64,000 bases of DNA, taken from assembly GCA_947178215.1 (NCBI GenBank), contig CAMWXJ010000004.1:62001-126000 (forward strand), given 5' to 3'. Made by a program: the position numbers and the translations under genes. The notes under the pieces are model-generated. The model worked only from the letters and a program-made list of their open reading frames with translations, was not told the DNA's origin and searched no databases. This DNA comes from an uncultured Porphyromonadaceae bacterium (lineage in GTDB: Bacteria > Bacteroidota > Bacteroidia > Bacteroidales > Muribaculaceae). Shown piece by piece: positions 15,098 through 25,723 of the stretch (position 1 is its first letter; each line of letters starts with the position of its first letter).

Positions 15098-16449
15098 CAC
15101 CACAACCCGGTAAACGCGACCTGTTCACGACACGCTTCGGAGCCATAGCCACAACGGTAGGCTCGGCCGTGGGCCTCGGCAACATCTGGCGCTTCCCCTA
15201 CGAGGCCGGCACCAACGGCGGCGGAGCGTTCATGCTCTGCTATATCGTGTTTATATTTCTGCTCGGCGTACCCGTGATATGCGCCGAGTTCACCCTCGGA
15301 CGCAGTTCGCGCTCCAACTACTTCGGCGCCATGCGCCACCACTCCCGGAGCCGGTTCTGGCCGTTGGCCGGATATATCGGCATCCTCGCCTCACTCATGA
15401 TTCTCAGCTTCTACTCCGTGGTGGCCGGATGGACCGTGGAATACACCGTGCAGAGCGCCACCGGCGCGCTTGATTTCAGCGACACCGGCTCGTATCACGA
15501 CCATTTCGACACTTTCGTGACAGGCAACTGGCGACCCGCCATGTGGACGCTCATCTTCCTCGCCCTCAACTTCGGCATACTCATGCGTGGCGTAAGCAAG
15601 GGTATAGAGCGCTTTTCCAACATACTTATGCCGGTGCTCTTCCTGCTGCTGATAGTGTTCTGCATCAACTCCCTCACCATGGATGGTGCCCGTGAGGGCC
15701 TGACTTTCCTTTTCCGCCCCGACTTCGCGGCTCTCACCCCCGCTACGATGCTGTCGGCGCTCGGTCAGGCGTTTTTCTCGCTTAGCCTCGGCCTCGGCTG
15801 CATGCTCACCTATTCCAGCTACTTCTCCACGGGCACACGCCTCGGGCGCTCGGCCCTCACCACCGCCATGCTCGATACAGTAGTTGCCCTACTCGCCGGC
15901 GTAATCATATTCCCCGCGGTGTTTACCTACGGCATGTCGCCGTCGGCAGGCCCAACGCTCGTGTTTGAGGTGCTTCCGTCTATCTTCCACCACCTCCCCG
16001 GCGGAGTGGTATGGTCGACATTCTTCTTCTTCCTTCTGTTCCTGGCATCGCTCACCTCCACCATATCCATGAGCGAAATATCAATAGCGTTCTTCACCGA
16101 GCAGCTAAAAATACGGCGCAAATCGGCGGTTATACTCAACACGGCCATAGCCGCAGTGTTCGGCACTCTGTGCGCCCTCTCGTTCGGCTGCCTCGACGAC
16201 CTCAGACTGTTCGGTATGACGATATTCAACCTCTTCGACTACACCACGAGCAACATAATGCTTCCGTTTGGCGGCATGATAATATCGCTGTTTGTGGGCT
16301 GGCGATTGAAGCGCAGCGTCCTTGTCGAAGAGATGACCTGCTACGGCACCACCCCTTTCCGCGTCATGGGGCTGCTGATATTTCTCCTTCGCTGGGTATG
16401 CCCCCTTGGCATCGCCCTCATATTCCTCAATTCAATAGGCATCATCTGA
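15094..16449 (+). CDS. Neurotransmitter:sodium symporter (SNF/NSS) family transporter, copy 2
   Basis: A 451-residue paralogue of the gene at 13400, of the same length. TM1 carries TTVGSAVGLGNIWRFPYEAGTNGG; ALGQAFFSLSLGLGCMLTYSSY and LLFLASLTSTISMSEISIAF mirror copy 1. The two differ in the extracellular loop after TM3 and in TM10-11, where a shift in substrate would show. The start is fixed by the ATGA overlap with the small membrane protein. It is the last gene of the operon and is followed by hairpins. Confidence 0.9.
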   Translation: MTPQPGKRDLFTTRFGAIATTVGSAVGLGNIWRFPYEAGTNGGGAFMLCYIVFIFLLGVPVICAEFTLGRSSRSNYFGAMRHHSRSRFWPLAGYIGILASLMILSFYSVVAGWTVEYTVQSATGALDFSDTGSYHDHFDTFVTGNWRPAMWTLIFLALNFGILMRGVSKGIERFSNILMPVLFLLLIVFCINSLTMDGAREGLTFLFRPDFAALTPATMLSALGQAFFSLSLGLGCMLTYSSYFSTGTRLGRSALTTAMLDTVVALLAGVIIFPAVFTYGMSPSAGPTLVFEVLPSIFHHLPGGVVWSTFFFFLLFLASLTSTISMSEISIAFFTEQLKIRRKSAVILNTAIAAVFGTLCALSFGCLDDLRLFGMTIFNLFDYTTSNIMLPFGGMIISLFVGWRLKRSVLVEEMTCYGTTPFRVMGLLIFLLRWVCPLGIALIFLNSIGII

Positions 16450-16473
16450 ACTTCTACGCCTAATACTGACACC

Positions 16474-16569
16474 GGGGGCAGCCGTTGGAAAAGCGGCTGA
16501 CCCCGCCGCATATACGGCGCCCTATACAGCGAAGTGAGTCCGGCTTCTGCGAGGCAGAGGCCGGACTCA
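16474..16569. terminator. Cluster of hairpins between convergent genes
   Basis: Two good stems: GGGGGCAGCCG (16474-16484) with CGGCTGaCCCC (to 16504), and a 16-base stem with a 3-base loop (16535-16550 with 16554-16569, one G-T wobble). A smaller GCCG/CGGC hairpin lies between them. They separate the symporter operon (+) from the thioredoxin-like gene (-) and probably stop transcription both ways, although U tracts are poor. Confidence 0.55.
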
Positions 16570-16613
16570 TCGTGTTATCGTTTAGCGGACTATGAGCCGC
16601 CGGATGGGATTAC

Positions 16614-17705
16614 TTACTGCGCTGCGACGGCAGTCTTGGGAGCGAGGGCTTCGTTGACGTTGGCAACGAGCTCTTCGCCGCGAAGGTCGCGCGACACAAT
16701 CATGCCTTCGGGATCGAAGAAGATAATGCAGGGAATCGAGGGGATGCCGTAGGCATCGGTTGCAATACGCTGTGTGTTGATAATCTGGGCCCAGGGGAGC
16801 TGATGATCTTCGATAGCTTTGAGAGTATTTTCGGGCTCGTCCCACACAGCCACGCCGAGAATCTCGAAGTTGGGGTCATCCTTGTGGGCATTGTAGATGC
16901 GTTTGAGGACTTCGGTCTCGCGGATACAGGGGCCGCACCATGAGGCCCAGAAATCGACGAGGGTGTAGTGACCCTTGCCTACATGGTCGCTGAGACGCAC
17001 TGTGTCGGCACCGTTGACAACCTCGAAATCCACAAACTTATGGCCGGGCGAGGTAGCCTCTTTGGTTACGAGACTCTGACGGAGCTTCTGCAGACGTGCG
17101 CTGGAAGCATACGACGGATTGGCAGTAAGAGTAGAGTCGAGCTTGGCGAGAGGGAGCTCGTAGGCATCGGAGATGAAGAGATAGAGGCCGAAAGGATTGC
17201 CGGCGTTCTCGGCCTGGGTCTTGGCGTTGAGATTGTTGACCTCAGCCTCAATAGCGGCAAGCTGCTGCTCGCGTGTGGTGTCGGCAAGCTCCTTATCGGC
17301 GCGCACGGCGGCATAGCGGTTCATCAGGGTGTCCTGTGCGGCGCTGTAAGCGGCCATGTTGTCGTTGACGGGAGTACCGGTGGCCTGACGTGTGGCGGAG
17401 TCGACAGCGATAGTGCCGGGTTCGATTACGGCCATACCGATGCGGCGGCCGTCGAGAATGAAACGGGCCATGTAGGCGGTGTCGACGTGAGAGTTGAAAG
17501 TGGCGACGCCGCCGGTCACGATTGCAGAGTCGACGCGGGCGTCTGTGTCATAGTTGGTGAGATAGACCACGTGGCCCTCAGCTTCGGAGCTTACGGGTAC
17601 GGTGAGGGTGAAATCACCGCCGGCAGCGGTCGATTCCTTGGAGCCGGAGCAGGCCGCCATCGAGGCGAGCGAAAGAGCTGCGGCTGCATAAGCGAGTTTA
17701 CGCAT
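16614..17705 (-). CDS. TlpA-family thioredoxin-fold lipoprotein with DUF4369-like N-terminus
   Basis: From the ATG at 17705 the protein is 363 residues. The lipobox MAAC gives Cys19. An N-terminal DUF4369-like beta domain occupies about 30-120, and a helical linker (TREQQLAAIEAEVNNLNAKTQ) leads to a C-terminal TlpA/AhpC-TSA thioredoxin domain with active site WCGPC at 256-260 and cis-Pro in YGIPSIPCIIFFDPEG. Members are envelope disulfide oxidoreductases. The frame runs 97 codons further upstream, but that part overlaps the next gene's end and lacks a signal peptide, so the lipoprotein start is preferred. Confidence 0.88.
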   Translation of the reverse strand: MRKLAYAAAALSLASMAACSGSKESTAAGGDFTLTVPVSSEAEGHVVYLTNYDTDARVDSAIVTGGVATFNSHVDTAYMARFILDGRRIGMAVIEPGTIAVDSATRQATGTPVNDNMAAYSAAQDTLMNRYAAVRADKELADTTREQQLAAIEAEVNNLNAKTQAENAGNPFGLYLFISDAYELPLAKLDSTLTANPSYASSARLQKLRQSLVTKEATSPGHKFVDFEVVNGADTVRLSDHVGKGHYTLVDFWASWCGPCIRETEVLKRIYNAHKDDPNFEILGVAVWDEPENTLKAIEDHQLPWAQIINTQRIATDAYGIPSIPCIIFFDPEGMIVSRDLRGEELVANVNEALAPKTAVAAQ

Positions 17706-17787
17706 GGTGAGATGGAGTGGGAGGTTATAGAAATGATAAGATTTAAGCCGGTGGATATGCGGCGTCAGTAGTGGGCGGCGACGCGCG

Positions 17788-18276
17788 TCAGTCGTCAATG
17801 TCGGAGTCGAAGAAGTCGCCCGTGTCGATGTTTTCCTCGTACTCGTCATCGTCGTCAAACAGGTCGGAGTCGAAGTCCCAGCCGTCGGCCGAGCCGAAAT
17901 AAGCCTCTTCGGTAAACTTCGACAGCTCGCGGCCCTCGCGTTTGGTTGGGCGTCCGAGGCCCTTGCGGCGGTCGATGAAGCCCGACACCTTGACAACTTC
18001 GAGCAGATCGAGCTCGCTGCGAGGAGTAATGTTTTCGAGATAGTCGGGCACGAGGCGGGCGCCGAGACGGTTTTGCGTCAGCGCTTTCACGCGAAACGAG
18101 TATGTCACCGGCGGCTTGCGCACCTGCACTACGTCGCCCGTCTTGATTACACGCGACGGCTTGACAGCTACGCCGTCAATCATCACACGCCCTTTCTTGC
18201 AGGCTTCGGTAGCTATGGTGCGCGTCTTGAACACGCGCATGGCCCAGAGCCATTTGTCGACACGTACTTCTGTCAT
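17788..18276 (-). CDS. S4-domain RNA-binding protein (Hsp15-like)
   Basis: A 162-residue protein. The S4 fold is at residues 2-60 (VRVDKWLWAMRVFKTRTIATEACKKG is split across the start; then MIDGVAVKPSRVIKTGDVVQV), the signature of heat-shock protein 15 (HslR), which binds 50S subunits carrying stalled nascent chains. The last 35 residues are strikingly acidic (FDDDDEYEENIDTGD, then SDIDD), a tail seen in Bacteroidetes members but not in E. coli. It is 23 bases downstream of pth on the same strand, a common pairing. Confidence 0.85.
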   Translation of the reverse strand: MTEVRVDKWLWAMRVFKTRTIATEACKKGRVMIDGVAVKPSRVIKTGDVVQVRKPPVTYSFRVKALTQNRLGARLVPDYLENITPRSELDLLEVVKVSGFIDRRKGLGRPTKREGRELSKFTEEAYFGSADGWDFDSDLFDDDDEYEENIDTGDFFDSDIDD

Positions 18277-18299
18277 AAAAAATATGGAGAGGGAGGGAG

Positions 18300-18863
18300 T
18301 TACTTGTTGTTGAACTTACACATTGCCGACCCGAGGCCTTCGAGACAGAAAGTGCGAATGGCGTCACACGCCACATCGATGCGGGCGGGCAGTTCGGCCA
18401 TCTGCTCGGGCGGGAACTTGCCGAGAACATAGTCTACCTGGCAGCCGCGGGGAAAGTCGCCGCCGATGCCGAAACGCAGACGTGGATAGGCGTCGGTGCC
18501 GAGCATCGCCGCTATGTTTTTGAGCCCGTTGTGGCCGGCGTCGCTGCCGCGCGCTTTCATGCGTATGGCTCCGAAAGGAAGCGCTATATCGTCGACCACA
18601 ATCAGTATATGGTCTGTGTCAACACCCTCTTTCTCCTTCCAGTAACGCACGGCGTTGCCTGAAAGATTCATGTAGGTCGACGGCTTCAACACCACAAGCT
18701 GGCGGTTCTTGACACGCATACGGGCCACATCGCCATAACGCTCCGTCGCGAATGTGGCATCGGCAGCGCCGACGAGGGCGTCGGCCACCATGAAGCCTAT
18801 GTTGTGACGGGTGCCCCGGTATTCGTCGCCGATATTGCCGAGGCCGACTATGAGATATTTCAT
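18300..18863 (-). CDS. pth: Peptidyl-tRNA hydrolase
   Basis: Cleaves the ester bond of peptidyl-tRNA released from stalled ribosomes. The 187-residue protein starts MKYLIVGLGNIGDEYRGTRHNIGF with the catalytic His, then PSTYMNLSG, VVDDIALPFG and GSDAGHNGLKNI, all diagnostic of Pth. The normal length is about 190 residues. It sits between rplY (upstream, separated by a hairpin) and the S4 protein, a gene order common in bacteria. Confidence 0.96.
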   Translation of the reverse strand: MKYLIVGLGNIGDEYRGTRHNIGFMVADALVGAADATFATERYGDVARMRVKNRQLVVLKPSTYMNLSGNAVRYWKEKEGVDTDHILIVVDDIALPFGAIRMKARGSDAGHNGLKNIAAMLGTDAYPRLRFGIGGDFPRGCQVDYVLGKFPPEQMAELPARIDVACDAIRTFCLEGLGSAMCKFNNK

Positions 18864-18877
18864 GCCTGATTATGAGA

Positions 18878-18918
18878 GAAAGCGGAGACACACCGCCTTG
18901 GAGGGCGTCTCCGCTTTC
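18878..18918 (-). terminator. Hairpin between rplY and pth
   Basis: A perfect 12-base stem (18878-18889 with 18907-18918), with a further short GCC/GGC pairing in the loop, lies 28 bases after the rplY stop. In the minus direction it is followed by CTCTCAT and not a strict U run, so it may attenuate and not fully stop transcription into pth. Confidence 0.5.
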
Positions 18919-18946
18919 AAAATAAGTTGGGTTATCCGGTCGTCGA

Positions 18947-19597
18947 TTACTTGCTGGCGGCAGCCTGGGCGCCACGGGCAGCACGGGTGAGCTGTACGGC
19001 GCATACAACGGCGTTCTTGGCGTTGACGAGTTCGAGGCCCTCGAAGTGGAGTTCGCCTACCTGAAGAGTCTTGCCGAGGCCGAGGTTGTCGACGTTGATG
19101 ACGAGACGCTCGGGGATTTCGGTGTACGGAGCGCGAACTTTGAGCTTCTTCATCGAGAGGGTGAGCTTACCACCGGCCTTTACACCTTCGGCGTGGCCTT
19201 CGAGCTTCACGGGAACGGTGATGGTGACGGGCTTCTCGGGGGTAACTTCGAGGAGGTCGAGGTGAAGCACGTTGTCCTTTACAGGGTGGAACTGCACGTC
19301 TTTGAGGACGGCCATACGTTTCTCGCCGTTAACTTCGAGCTCGATAGCGAAGATTTCGGGGGTGTAGATGAGCTTGCGGATAGCTTCGTTGGTGACAGCG
19401 AGGTCGGTGGTGATGAGGCCTTCGCCGTTGCCTACCTCTACAATCTTTTCACCGGGCTTGAGGGTGCCGGTATAAGGGAGCTTGAAAGCTTTGCCGCCGT
19501 TGAGAACAACGGGAATCTTCGACTCTGCGCGGAGGGCCTTGGCGGCCTTCTTGCCGAGGTCGGTACGGGGCTCGGCTGAAAGCTGGAATGTCTTCAT
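18947..19597 (-). CDS. rplY: 50S ribosomal protein L25/general stress protein Ctc
   Basis: A 216-residue L25 protein of the long (Ctc) form. The N-terminal 5S rRNA-binding domain is at 1-90 (FQLSAEPRTDLGKKAAKALRAES is the opening, then LNGG, then VQFHPVKDNVLHLDLLEV). The C-terminal beta-barrel at 95-185 reads PVKLEGHAEGVKAGGKL and then NVDNLGLGKTLQVGEL. An alanine-rich tail follows. It is monocistronic or leads weakly into pth. Confidence 0.96.
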   Translation of the reverse strand: MKTFQLSAEPRTDLGKKAAKALRAESKIPVVLNGGKAFKLPYTGTLKPGEKIVEVGNGEGLITTDLAVTNEAIRKLIYTPEIFAIELEVNGEKRMAVLKDVQFHPVKDNVLHLDLLEVTPEKPVTITVPVKLEGHAEGVKAGGKLTLSMKKLKVRAPYTEIPERLVINVDNLGLGKTLQVGELHFEGLELVNAKNAVVCAVQLTRAARGAQAAASK

Positions 19598-19694
19598 TGT
19601 TGAGTAATGTAATTGTTTGTGTTACTAAAAATTAAGGAAGTAATTCGCTTCTTAATTTCCCATCACACGGGGCTGGGATGCCTAAAAAGCGGTG

Positions 19695-19702
19695 CAAAGT
19701 TA
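19695..19702 (-). promoter_or_regulatory. -7 element of rplY
   Basis: On the minus strand TAACTTTG (19702-19695) is a perfect TAnnTTTG box about 100 bases ahead of the rplY ATG. No convincing TTTG is at the expected -33 distance. Confidence 0.4.
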
Positions 19703-19807
19703 GCATTTTTCCACCACATAATGCCCCTCATTGCGTCAAAAAATGAGTTATTTTCAGATAACTAATCGCTTTTGACAATAACCTGTGCAGCCCGCAGCGG
19801 GGAGTGG

Positions 19808-20275
19808 TTAGCGGCGCAGGGAGCGGAAAAAGGAGGTGACGAGGGCTGAGCAGTCGTCGGCAAGCACGCCGGTGACCACCGAGGCGCGCGGATGAAACGG
19901 CGACTTCGTATAGGCCGTGTAGCCGCGCTTGGGGTCGGGCGCACCGATGACTATGCGGCTCACCTGGGCCCACGCTATCGCTCCGGCACACATAAGGCAC
20001 GGCTCCACGGTGACATAGAGCGTACAGCCGGTGAGATATTTGCCGCCAAGGGTCTGCGCAGCAGCCGTTATGGCCTGCATCTCGGCGTGGGCCGTGACAT
20101 CGGCAAGGGTCTCGGTGAGGTTATGTCCGCGCCCCACAACACTGCCACGCGGCCCGACGACTACTGCGCCTATCGGCACTTCGCCAAGCTCGGCCGCCTG
20201 ACGGGCTTCGTTGAGGGCCGCAAGCATAAAGCGCTCATCATCGGCCGGAGTGGCCTTGAAAGTGGTGTCATTCAT
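19808..20275 (-). CDS. tadA: tRNA(Arg) adenosine-34 deaminase
   Basis: Converts A34 to inosine in the tRNA-Arg(ACG) anticodon. The 155-residue protein has the cytidine/deoxycytidylate-deaminase zinc site: HAEMQAI with catalytic Glu, and PCLMCAGAI with both zinc cysteines. The following [19 protein letters not shown] is typical of TadA. The start overlaps the end of mutS by 8 bases. Confidence 0.93.
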   Translation of the reverse strand: MNDTTFKATPADDERFMLAALNEARQAAELGEVPIGAVVVGPRGSVVGRGHNLTETLADVTAHAEMQAITAAAQTLGGKYLTGCTLYVTVEPCLMCAGAIAWAQVSRIVIGAPDPKRGYTAYTKSPFHPRASVVTGVLADDCSALVTSFFRSLRR

Positions 20276-22979
20276 CGCGGCCGGTTATTATAGCTTTGAT
20301 TTCGTGGAGCTTGGTAAGGGCACCCATGGGGGTGAGATTGTTGATGTCGACGCTGAGAATCTCGTCGCGCACCTGTTCGAGCACAGGGTCATCGAGCTGA
20401 AACAGCGTCATCTGCACACCACCGCCCGTTGCCGGCGACTCAATGACCGACATGTCTACGCGGCTGCGACCCTTGATACCCGGATATTTCGCCGGCTTAA
20501 CGCCACGTTTTCCTGCGGGCGCGTTGCCGTCGCCCGGAGCGCCTATTGCGCTCTCTTCGAGTCGCGCAAGAATCTCGTCGGCACGCTCCACGATAGAGCG
20601 CGGCATGCCGGCGAGGCGCGCCACGTGGATGCCGAAGCTGTGCTCTGAGCCGCCTTTGGCAAGCCGGCGCAGAAACACCACCTTGTCGTTCATCTCCTTG
20701 ACCGACACGTTGAAGTTGACCACACGCTCGTAGCTGCGTTCCATTTCGTTGAGCTCATGGTAGTGTGTGGCGAAGAGAGTCTTGGGATGCGGCGCGTCGG
20801 GCGAGCCGTCTCCGTTGTGCAGATATTCCACTATGGCCCAGGCTATGGAGATGCCATCGTAGGTCGATGTGCCGCGGCCAAGCTCGTCAAACAGTATGAG
20901 CGAACGGTTGCTCAGGCCGTTGAGTATCGAAGCCGCCTCGGTCATCTCGACCATGAATGTCGACTCGCCGAGCGAGATATTGTCGGAAGCGCCAACACGT
21001 GTGAATATTTTGTCGACCACGCCCACATGCGCGCTCTCAGCCGCCACAAAGCAGCCGGTCTGCGCCAACAGCACGTTGATTGCCGTCTGTCGCAGCAAGG
21101 CGCTTTTGCCTGACATATTCGGGCCCGTTATCATCATTATCTGGGTGTGGTCGGGATCGAGCTCCACCGAATTGGCGATATACGGCTCGCCCGGCGGCAG
21201 ACGGCGCTCTATCACGGGGTGACGCGCCTCACGCAGAGTCAGGGTGAGCGAGTCGTCGACCACCGGACGCACATATTTGTACTCCATGGCGACGACGGTA
21301 AAGGCCGAGAGGCAGTCAAGACACGCGAGGATATGCGCATCAAGACCTATGGCCGGCACATAGTCAGCGATAGCGGCCACCAGATTGCCAAACAGCTCAG
21401 CTTCGAGCGGAGCGATGCGTTCCTGCGCGGTAAGTATCTTTTCCTCGTATTCTTTCAGCTCCTGTGTGATGTAGCGCTCGGCATTGACGAGCGTCTGCTT
21501 GCGCACCCACTCCTGCGGCACCTTGGACTTGTGTGTGTTGGTTACCTCGATGTAGTAACCAAACACGTTGTTAAATCCTATCTTCAACGAAGGGATGCCT
21601 GTGGCAGCTATCTCGCGGGCCTGAATCTCCATGAGATAATCTTTGCCGGAGAATGCTATTCGGCGCAGCTCGTCGAGCTCGGCCGACACACCCTGTGCTA
21701 TCACCTCGCCGCGCCCGAGAGCGGCGGGAGGATCGGCTGCGAGCTCGCGGCTTATGCGCTCCACAAGTGCCTCGCAGCCGTTGAGCTGGTCGGCCATGGC
21801 CCGCAGAGGTTCGAGCGACGCTCCGGCGCAGATATCTCTTACAGCGCTCACGAGTTTAAGGCTCTCACACAGCTGCCCGACCTCACGCGGCGAGATGCGG
21901 CGCGTGGCGGCCTTGGCCGAGAGGCGTTCGAGGTCGCCCACCGCCTGCAACCTGGCGCGAAGCTCGTCGCGCCCGTCGGGGTCACGGAAAAAGTGGTCGA
22001 CCACGTCAAGGCGCCTGTTTATCTCGGCTACATCGCGCAACGGAAACAGCAGCCACCGCCGCAGCAGTCTCGCTCCCATGGGACACACCGTGCGATCGAT
22101 GACGTCGAGCACACTTTTACCCCCCTCGGCAATCGGCTCTATAAGCTCGAGATTGCGTATCGTGAATTTGTCGAGGCGCACAAACCGGTCCTCCTCGATA
22201 CGCTTCAACGCCACGATATGGCCGGTAAAATTGTGCTGAGTGAGGTCGAGATAATGCAGTATGGCTCCGGAGGCTATGACGGCGTCGCGCATATGGTCGA
22301 CGCCGAAGCCTTTGAGCGACGATGTCTCAAACTGTTTCAGCAGACGGTCGCGGGCCGACTGCTCGGTAAACACCCAGTCGTCGAGTTCAAACATGAGATA
22401 CGACACGGTGAGCATCGCCTCCACCTCCTTACGACGGCCACGCTCCACAAGTACCTCTTTCGGGGCGAAGCTTGAAAGGAGCTTATCTATATAGTCGGGC
22501 TTCCCCTCGGCGGTAAGGAACTCGCCGGTGGAAAGGTCGAGAAAAGCCACGCCGAGCGATGCGCCCTTGTCGCCTACATGCAGTGCACCGAGAAAATTGT
22601 TCTCGCGGTGCGACAGCAGATTGTCGCTCATCGAGGTGCCCGGCGTCACAAGCTCTATGATGCCGCGCTTCACCAGCTTCTTGGTGAGCTTGGGGTCTTC
22701 GAGCTGTTCGCATATAGCCACACGCTTGCCCGCGCGCACCAGGCGCGGCAGGTATGTGTCGAGGGCGTGGTGCGGAAAGCCGGCCAGCTCGACACTCGCC
22801 GCATAACCGTTGGCACGCTTGGTGAGCGTGATGCCGAGTATGTCGGCGGTTATTATGGCGTCGTCGCTGAATGTCTCGTAAAAATCGCCCACGCGGAAGA
22901 GAAGCACAGCATCGGGATGCTTTGCCTTCATCTCCTGATACTGCTTCATCAGGGGCGTCTCTACTATCTTCTTTGCCAT
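20268..22979 (-). CDS. mutS: DNA mismatch repair protein MutS
   Basis: A 903-residue mismatch-recognition ATPase. Mismatch-binding domain I begins [20 protein letters not shown] with the FxE wedge in GDFYETF. The lever/clamp domains follow, with [15 protein letters not shown] as the conserved core. The ATPase domain has Walker [17 protein letters not shown] near residues 616-631, [21 protein letters not shown], Walker [14 protein letters not shown] and the signature [11 protein letters not shown]. It lies 12 bases downstream of a secreted EEP-family gene and overlaps tadA. Confidence 0.98.
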   Translation of the reverse strand: MAKKIVETPLMKQYQEMKAKHPDAVLLFRVGDFYETFSDDAIITADILGITLTKRANGYAASVELAGFPHHALDTYLPRLVRAGKRVAICEQLEDPKLTKKLVKRGIIELVTPGTSMSDNLLSHRENNFLGALHVGDKGASLGVAFLDLSTGEFLTAEGKPDYIDKLLSSFAPKEVLVERGRRKEVEAMLTVSYLMFELDDWVFTEQSARDRLLKQFETSSLKGFGVDHMRDAVIASGAILHYLDLTQHNFTGHIVALKRIEEDRFVRLDKFTIRNLELIEPIAEGGKSVLDVIDRTVCPMGARLLRRWLLFPLRDVAEINRRLDVVDHFFRDPDGRDELRARLQAVGDLERLSAKAATRRISPREVGQLCESLKLVSAVRDICAGASLEPLRAMADQLNGCEALVERISRELAADPPAALGRGEVIAQGVSAELDELRRIAFSGKDYLMEIQAREIAATGIPSLKIGFNNVFGYYIEVTNTHKSKVPQEWVRKQTLVNAERYITQELKEYEEKILTAQERIAPLEAELFGNLVAAIADYVPAIGLDAHILACLDCLSAFTVVAMEYKYVRPVVDDSLTLTLREARHPVIERRLPPGEPYIANSVELDPDHTQIMMITGPNMSGKSALLRQTAINVLLAQTGCFVAAESAHVGVVDKIFTRVGASDNISLGESTFMVEMTEAASILNGLSNRSLILFDELGRGTSTYDGISIAWAIVEYLHNGDGSPDAPHPKTLFATHYHELNEMERSYERVVNFNVSVKEMNDKVVFLRRLAKGGSEHSFGIHVARLAGMPRSIVERADEILARLEESAIGAPGDGNAPAGKRGVKPAKYPGIKGRSRVDMSVIESPATGGGVQMTLFQLDDPVLEQVRDEILSVDINNLTPMGALTKLHEIKAIITGRDE

Positions 22980-22991
22980 GTCGGTGTCTTG

Positions 22992-24050
22992 TCAGCGCAC
23001 TTGCTGCACAAGAAATATTTCGGTGGGGAAATGGTCGGAATAGCCGTCGAGCCACGCTCCGCCGGCATAAGTGCGGTGGGGAGTGCCCTTATATGGGCCT
23101 TCACCGTTTTTGAGGAAGTCGAAGTCGTTGATGCGGTGACTCCAGAAACGCAGCCTCTCGGGCGAGCTCACGTTGTCGCCGAGCAGGTTGCCGCTGACGA
23201 TAATCTGGTCGAAAAGATTCCAGTTGCCACGGTAGCTCAGGGTGCCAGCGCCGTTGTCGAGCGTTTCCCACCATGGGTTGAAAAATCCGTGGGGCTTCAC
23301 GCCGTCGGGCGAGCGGCGCGCGCCGAGCACTTCGGCGCACGATTTGTCAAACGGGTCGTCATTGAGGTCACCCATTATGATTACGCCTATGTTGGGGTTG
23401 ACCTGCCAGAGTGAGTCGGCTATCTGCTTGCAGAGCGCGGCGGCAGCCTCACGGTGGACCGACGAACGCTGCTGACCGCCCAGACGCGACGGCCAGTGGT
23501 TGACGATGACAGCCACGGTGTCGCCCCCCATTGTGCCGGTGACACACATCTGGTCGCGGGTGGGAAAGCCTACGTCGAGACGGTGGTTGGTGACGTTGAT
23601 TAGGGTGAAAAAGGCGGGGTTGTAAAGCAGTCCCACGTCGATGCCACGGCGGTCGGGCGAGTCGTGATGCACCACGCGGTAGCCGCGCGCGGCAATGGGG
23701 TCGGCATTGACGAGGTCCTGCATCACGCTCTCGTTCTCTACCTCCGCCACTCCCACAACGGCTGGTCCGTAGGGTGTGGCGGGGTTGGTCATGGCAGCAA
23801 TAGTAGTGGCAATGCGGTTGATTTTCGACCAATATTTACGGCTGTCCCACTCTCGCGCGCCCTCGGGCGAGAATTCCAGGTCATAGGTACCGTTGGCGTT
23901 GATTGTATCGAAGAGATTTTCAAGGTTGTAGAATGCGACGCCGTAGACACGATACTGCGCTTCGGCGACATCCTGCTTGTCAGGCAACTGCGCACATGCT
24001 CCGGCGGCAAAGGCCATTACGAGCACTGCAAGCAGAAATAGATTTTTCAT
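22992..24050 (-). CDS. Secreted endonuclease/exonuclease/phosphatase-family protein
   Basis: A 352-residue exported protein with a signal peptide (MKNLFLLAVLVMAFAAGACA). The EEP fold motifs are in order: VAFYNLENLFDT, GVAEVENESVM (catalytic Glu), VVHHDSPDRRGIDVGLLYN, IVNHWPSR, IMGDLNDDPFD (catalytic Asp-Asn-Asp) and YSDHFPTE (catalytic Asp-His). It could be a secreted nuclease or a phosphodiesterase/lipid phosphatase; many Bacteroidales copies are of unknown substrate. It precedes mutS by 12 bases. Confidence 0.85.
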   Translation of the reverse strand: MKNLFLLAVLVMAFAAGACAQLPDKQDVAEAQYRVYGVAFYNLENLFDTINANGTYDLEFSPEGAREWDSRKYWSKINRIATTIAAMTNPATPYGPAVVGVAEVENESVMQDLVNADPIAARGYRVVHHDSPDRRGIDVGLLYNPAFFTLINVTNHRLDVGFPTRDQMCVTGTMGGDTVAVIVNHWPSRLGGQQRSSVHREAAAALCKQIADSLWQVNPNIGVIIMGDLNDDPFDKSCAEVLGARRSPDGVKPHGFFNPWWETLDNGAGTLSYRGNWNLFDQIIVSGNLLGDNVSSPERLRFWSHRINDFDFLKNGEGPYKGTPHRTYAGGAWLDGYSDHFPTEIFLVQQVR

Positions 24051-24100
24051 GAATGACTGTAAGTATTTTATGATAGGAAAGAGATGTGTTGGCAGGGGGG

Positions 24101-25588
<1,488 letters not shown>

Positions 25589-25670
25589 ATATGAACTACG
25601 GAGAAATCAATGTAGTAGAGCGATAGCGGCGACAATGCCACTCCCGCCCGGGGCACACCATGTGCCGCTG

Positions 25671-25678
25671 CAAAGATA
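25671..25678 (-). promoter_or_regulatory. -7 element of the DEAD-box gene
   Basis: TATCTTTG on the minus strand (25678-25671) is a perfect -7 box about 83 bases upstream of the helicase ATG. A GGCACA/TGTGCC hairpin (about 25652-25667) lies at the start of the leader. Confidence 0.4.
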
Positions 25679-25702
25679 CAAAAATTCCCCCAAACCACGA
25701 AA

Positions 25703-25723
25703 CCGCCCTGTCGCGACGGGCGG
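25703..25723 (-). terminator. Hairpin at the end of the esterase gene
   Basis: CCGCCC (25703-25708) pairs with GGGCGG (25718-25723) with a GTCGCGAC palindrome in the loop; on the minus strand TTTCG follows. It directly abuts the esterase stop codon. Confidence 0.45.

Noticed and set aside
16614-17996. A 460-residue start for the TlpA-like lipoprotein
   Set aside because: The extra 97 codons overlap the S4-domain gene and lack a signal peptide; the start at 17705 gives a clean lipobox.
21147-22475. A 442-residue plus-strand frame opposite mutS, and similar long frames opposite other genes
   Set aside because: High GC makes long antisense frames common; composition is that of a shadow frame and mutS on the other strand is unambiguous.
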